Shown here: in pieces, positions 61,276 through 64,000 of the stretch
How positions within the stretch are numbered: position 1 is the stretch's first letter
How the letters are laid out: every line of letters begins with the position of its first letter
Source: UBA3951 sp050952125
GTDB taxonomy: Bacteria > Bacillota > Sulfobacillia > Fermentithermobacillales > Fermentithermobacillaceae
NCBI GenBank assembly: GCA_050952125.1
Contig: JBMNKK010000001.1
Coordinates: 124,001 to 188,000 of the forward strand
Direction: 5' to 3'
Length of the DNA: 64,000 nt
The notes under the pieces: generated by a model
The model's database searches: none
Told to the model about the DNA's origin: nothing
What the model saw: only the letters and a program-made list of their open reading frames with translations
Made by a program: the position numbers and the translations under genes

Positions 61276-62116
61276 GACCAGGGGTGCGAGCGGCCGGGAT
61301 AACGAACCTGACTCCTGTCGCCGGATCTCTCTTAACGATAGCCTCTACGCCGTATACATCGCGGACGATCTCGCCGCTTACCTCTTCCGGAGTAACCGAA
61401 TAGGCGACGGTGCCGTCCTTTACAAAAAACAGCCGTGACGCACTCCTCAGCGCCAAGTTGAGGTCGTGAACCACAGTGAGGATCGTTTTGCCCCGCCTGG
61501 CGGCCAGGTCTCCGATCATGTCCATAACCCGGATCTCGTAGAACATATCCAGGTGAGTAGTAGGTTCATCCAGAAGGTAAACCGCGGGGTCCTGGTAGAC
61601 TGCTCTGGCGAGGTAGACGCGCTGCCTCTCGCCCGATGACAGGGAGGTGATCGTGCGGTCGCGAAGGTCCAAGACATCCAGGGCTTCCATGGCTGCCCGG
61701 AGCGACTCGCGAGACTCGACATCGGGTGGAGCGCCGCGGCGGCCGCCTGTATACGGATCCGCAGCCCATTCTGTTACCCTGCTCATCTCCACGGTCTCCT
61801 CTGCCGTGAATGCAAACACCGGGTCAGGTTCGTCGCCGCAGTATGTGACCAAGCGACTCCGATCATTCGGGCTCAACTCTGCGGGATCGTGCCCGCCAAC
61901 CAGAACGGTACCGCTCTTGGGCCTCAAGAATCCGGATATCACCTTCAGAAGGGTGCTCTTCCCTGCACCGTTGGGTCCGACCACGGCGGTAACAGACCCG
62001 GGCTCAACCTTAAGCGAGATACCCCTCAGGATCTCCCGCCCACCTCGCTCATACTTGAGATCGGTGAGCGCGATCGCTTCGCCCTTACCGCGGCCCGGAA
62101 GCTCCTGTATACCCAT
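61265..62116 (-). CDS. ABC transporter ATPase, iron-siderophore/cobalamin type
   Basis: 283 residues from an ATG overlapping the permease stop (TGATG); a GTG one codon earlier is also possible. Walker A GPNGAGKST, signature LSSGERQR, Walker B VYLLDEPTTHLD. The FecE/BtuD group is indicated by partner type and by the VHDLNLALR switch region. It powers import of iron-siderophore, heme or cobalamin. Confidence 0.93.
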   Translation of the reverse strand: MGIQELPGRGKGEAIALTDLKYERGGREILRGISLKVEPGSVTAVVGPNGAGKSTLLKVISGFLRPKSGTVLVGGHDPAELSPNDRSRLVTYCGDEPDPVFAFTAEETVEMSRVTEWAADPYTGGRRGAPPDVESRESLRAAMEALDVLDLRDRTITSLSSGERQRVYLARAVYQDPAVYLLDEPTTHLDMFYEIRVMDMIGDLAARRGKTILTVVHDLNLALRSASRLFFVKDGTVAYSVTPEEVSGEIVRDVYGVEAIVKRDPATGVRFVIPAARTPGPIR

Positions 62117-63150
62117 CACTCTCTCCCCCTCCTTGTCTTGGCTAACAGGTAGAGGAAGAACGGCGCCCCGGCGAGAGCGGTGATCACTCCGACAGGGATC
62201 TCTCTTGGCCTCGCCATAACCCGGGCCAGAAGGTCAGCGAACATGAGAGCGTTACCTCCTAGGAGAGCCGACAGCGGCATGAGCCACCTGTGGTCAGGCC
62301 CGATTATGAGCCTCACCGCGTGAGGCACGATGAGGCCCACAAACCCTATAGGTCCCGTGAAAGCCACTCCGCCTGCCACCACCAGAGAGGTAGTCCAGAG
62401 CAGCGTCCGTTTGACCCGCTGGACCGGCACTCCCATGTGAAAGGCCGGCTCTTCGCCAAATGAAAGCGCGTTCAGAGACCGGGCATTCTTGTAGAGAATG
62501 GCAAGGCCGGGAATCGTGTAGATGAGAGATGCGCCCACCGACATCCACGAAGCCCGAGAAAGGGCTCCCATAGTCCAGAACACGATTTCATCCACCCGCT
62601 CGCGGGCAATGACCATGATGAAAGCGATAAGCGACGATATGAGGCTGGATACCGCGATGCCTGATAAAAGCAAAGTCCAGGTGTCCGTATGCTTCCGGTA
62701 CGTCGACAACCTGTATACCAATGCGATCGAACCAAGAGCGCCCGCGAAGGCCAAGGCAGGCAGCGACCAGACGCCGAGAGCGCCGCCCGCCCCGAGGGCA
62801 ATACCCAAAACCGCTCCCAGCGACGCGCCGGACGATACTCCTAGGACATAGGGGTCGGCCATAGGATTCCTGAACAGTCCCTGCATGACCGAACCCGCTG
62901 CTCCGAGACCTGCCCCCTCCACAAAGGCCAGGATTACCCGGGGAAACCGCAGCGTCCAGACAATGGTTGGCGATACGTCGGTTAGGGCCGGATCGGAAGC
63001 CGAGATAGGCCCCCGTATGAGCGCCGAGACAACCTTGCTTAACGGGACGGACACAGAGCCGAAGCACAGGCCCATCGCGAGCCCCGCGACAAGGAATAGG
63101 AGACCCACGGCCAAGAGGCGGGCGTTCCTCTTAGAACGGTGAGATGCCAT
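62116..63150 (-). CDS. FecCD/BtuC-family ABC permease
   Basis: The ATG at 63150 sits behind GAGGAGGAGA; two earlier in-frame ATGs are less well placed. 344 residues with about nine or ten helices. Landmarks: RFPRVILAFVEGAGLGAAGSVMQG (in parts), NPMADPYVLGVSSGASLGA, and GFVGLIVPHAVRLIIGPDH. It forms the channel for siderophore or cobalamin import. Confidence 0.95.
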   Translation of the reverse strand: MASHRSKRNARLLAVGLLFLVAGLAMGLCFGSVSVPLSKVVSALIRGPISASDPALTDVSPTIVWTLRFPRVILAFVEGAGLGAAGSVMQGLFRNPMADPYVLGVSSGASLGAVLGIALGAGGALGVWSLPALAFAGALGSIALVYRLSTYRKHTDTWTLLLSGIAVSSLISSLIAFIMVIARERVDEIVFWTMGALSRASWMSVGASLIYTIPGLAILYKNARSLNALSFGEEPAFHMGVPVQRVKRTLLWTTSLVVAGGVAFTGPIGFVGLIVPHAVRLIIGPDHRWLMPLSALLGGNALMFADLLARVMARPREIPVGVITALAGAPFFLYLLAKTRRGRE

Positions 63151-63211
63151 GGGTCTCCTCCTCTTCATGCGCGCGTCGTATGCAGTCATCGCCTAACCGA
63201 GGGTTCCAGCG

Positions 63212-64000
63212 TCATTCCCCGCCCCTCAGCCAGGACGCTACTTCCTTGATGGCTTCCACAACCGCAGGACCGGGCCTGGACACCAGATCCGGATCGGGAT
63301 AGAACACGTTACCTTCTCTCACCGCCCTCAGCGAAGACCATCCGGGCCTCGATGTGAGTGAAGCCGCCTGGTCTTCAGGAATGGCGATAAGGACGATATC
63401 GGGATCCTTCTCTAGGACGTCCTCCATGCTGATCTGCAGGTACTGCTGTTCGACATCGCCCGCGATGTTCTCTCCGCCAGCCACCGTAAGCACGTCGTTG
63501 ACGAATGAACCCGCTCCGCATGTCCAGAGCTCGGTGTCAAACGTGATGAATACTCTGGGTCCCATCTCTCCTTGGGGGATGGCGCTCCGGACTGCGTCAA
63601 GATCCTCTTGAAGCGCGCCTGCCAGTTCTGCTCCTCTTTTCTCTACGCCGAGCACTTTCGACAAGAGTTCAATATCGGCCAACACTTCAGCCACCGTGGA
63701 CGGGCCTGAAACGTAAGCGGGGATACCCAACCTGGCCATGTCCTTTTCAAGTTGGGTCTCGGCATCTCGCGTGCCCGCTATCAATACCAAATCAGGCTTC
63801 AGTGACACGAGCTTCTCGGTGTTCAGGTTGAACGCGTCGCCCACTTTTTCCTTATCCTGGGCCTCCTCCGGCCTGTTGCAGAAATTGCTGACGCCTACGA
63901 GACGATCCCCCAAGCCAAGGGCGAACACGGTCTCAGTAAGAGCAGGGGACAGCGACACAATCCTCTTGGGCGTCTCTTCAAGAGAGATGGCCCTGCCTAC
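63212..64000 (-). CDS. ABC transporter substrate-binding protein, BtuF/FhuD type (partial)
   Basis: The open frame continues through the right edge of the window, so the N-terminus, signal peptide and start lie outside. The visible 262 residues are the PF01497-type binding fold: RIVSLSPALTETVFALGLGDRLVGVS, then LKPDLVLIAGT and PDIVLIAIPE. It is the first gene of the import operon. Substrate (cobalamin, heme or siderophore) cannot be told; a riboswitch or Fur site, if any, would be outside. Confidence 0.93.
   Translation of the reverse strand, partial: VGRAISLEETPKRIVSLSPALTETVFALGLGDRLVGVSNFCNRPEEAQDKEKVGDAFNLNTEKLVSLKPDLVLIAGTRDAETQLEKDMARLGIPAYVSGPSTVAEVLADIELLSKVLGVEKRGAELAGALQEDLDAVRSAIPQGEMGPRVFITFDTELWTCGAGSFVNDVLTVAGGENIAGDVEQQYLQISMEDVLEKDPDIVLIAIPEDQAASLTSRPGWSSLRAVREGNVFYPDPDLVSRPGPAVVEAIKEVASWLRGGE

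Overview
The window looks like chromosomal DNA of a spore-forming, Gram-positive bacterium of the Firmicutes, probably on the clostridial side. This is inferred from sporulation genes (spoIVA, spoIIP, a gerA-type germinant receptor operon, YIEGIA and its small partner), a T-box leader, a ykkC-type riboswitch, an IspH-S1 fusion, the cmk-plsC-ispH and der-plsY-gpsA gene orders, strong GGAGG ribosome binding sites and frequent GTG/TTG starts. G+C is moderately high by eye. I see no insertion sequence, prophage or CRISPR array; the window is dense chromosomal coding sequence.

Region 1 (1-10.6 kb) is the least understood and most interesting part. Two related membrane proteins (call them A and B) occur twice (33-1458 and 9080-10532). 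A ferredoxin-like protein and a small cysteine-containing partner also occur twice (1494-2889 on +, 4669-6050 on -). Around them lie a gamma-glutamyltransferase-family enzyme without signal peptide, an M20 peptidase, a DUF6754-like membrane protein (C) and a further multi-pass protein (D). The second operon reads M20-C-D-A2-B2 and ends at a clear terminator. The first enters from the left edge as A1-B1-FeS1-Cys1-GGT. I infer a duplicated membrane and redox system tied to peptide or gamma-glutamyl compound breakdown; its function is unknown.

Region 2 (10.7-19.3 kb) holds a cytosolic class A beta-lactamase-like hydrolase, oligoendopeptidase F, secreted or membrane proteins, and a DRG-like GTPase. 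It also holds an aspartyl/asparaginyl-tRNA-synthetase-like enzyme lacking an anticodon domain, preceded by a complete T-box leader whose specifier codon reads AAC (Asn). Region 3 (19.3-26.5 kb) is a Bce-type peptide-sensing two-component/ABC module directly downstream of ApbE and a two-repeat lipoprotein that is probably its flavinylation substrate. Region 4 (26.6-33.1 kb) has a VOC protein, a metallophosphoesterase, an MBL-fold hydrolase and a three-gene germinant receptor operon with a sigma-G-like promoter.

Region 5 (33-44.7 kb) contains a branched-chain amino acid ABC importer (livKHMGF), a class V aminotransferase, tRNA-Pro(GGG), a chemoreceptor, and an NSS-family amino acid transporter behind a ykkC subtype 2 (ppGpp- or PRPP-type) riboswitch. 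Region 6 (44.7-58.6 kb) is a long minus-strand core run: cmk, plsC, ispH-S1, DUF1614, spoIIP, YIEGIA, its capping subunit, DUF3189, a DUF512 radical SAM protein, der, plsY, gpsA, spoIVA. Region 7 (58.7-64 kb) carries 5-oxoprolinase pxpA and a fused pxpB-pxpC, convergent with an iron-siderophore/cobalamin-type ABC importer that runs off the right edge.

Amino acid and peptide use is a recurring theme (GGT family, M20, PepF, PxpABC, liv, NSS, Asn T-box), which fits an amino-acid-fermenting spore former; that reading is inference. Function names come from motif recognition by eye, not from database searches.
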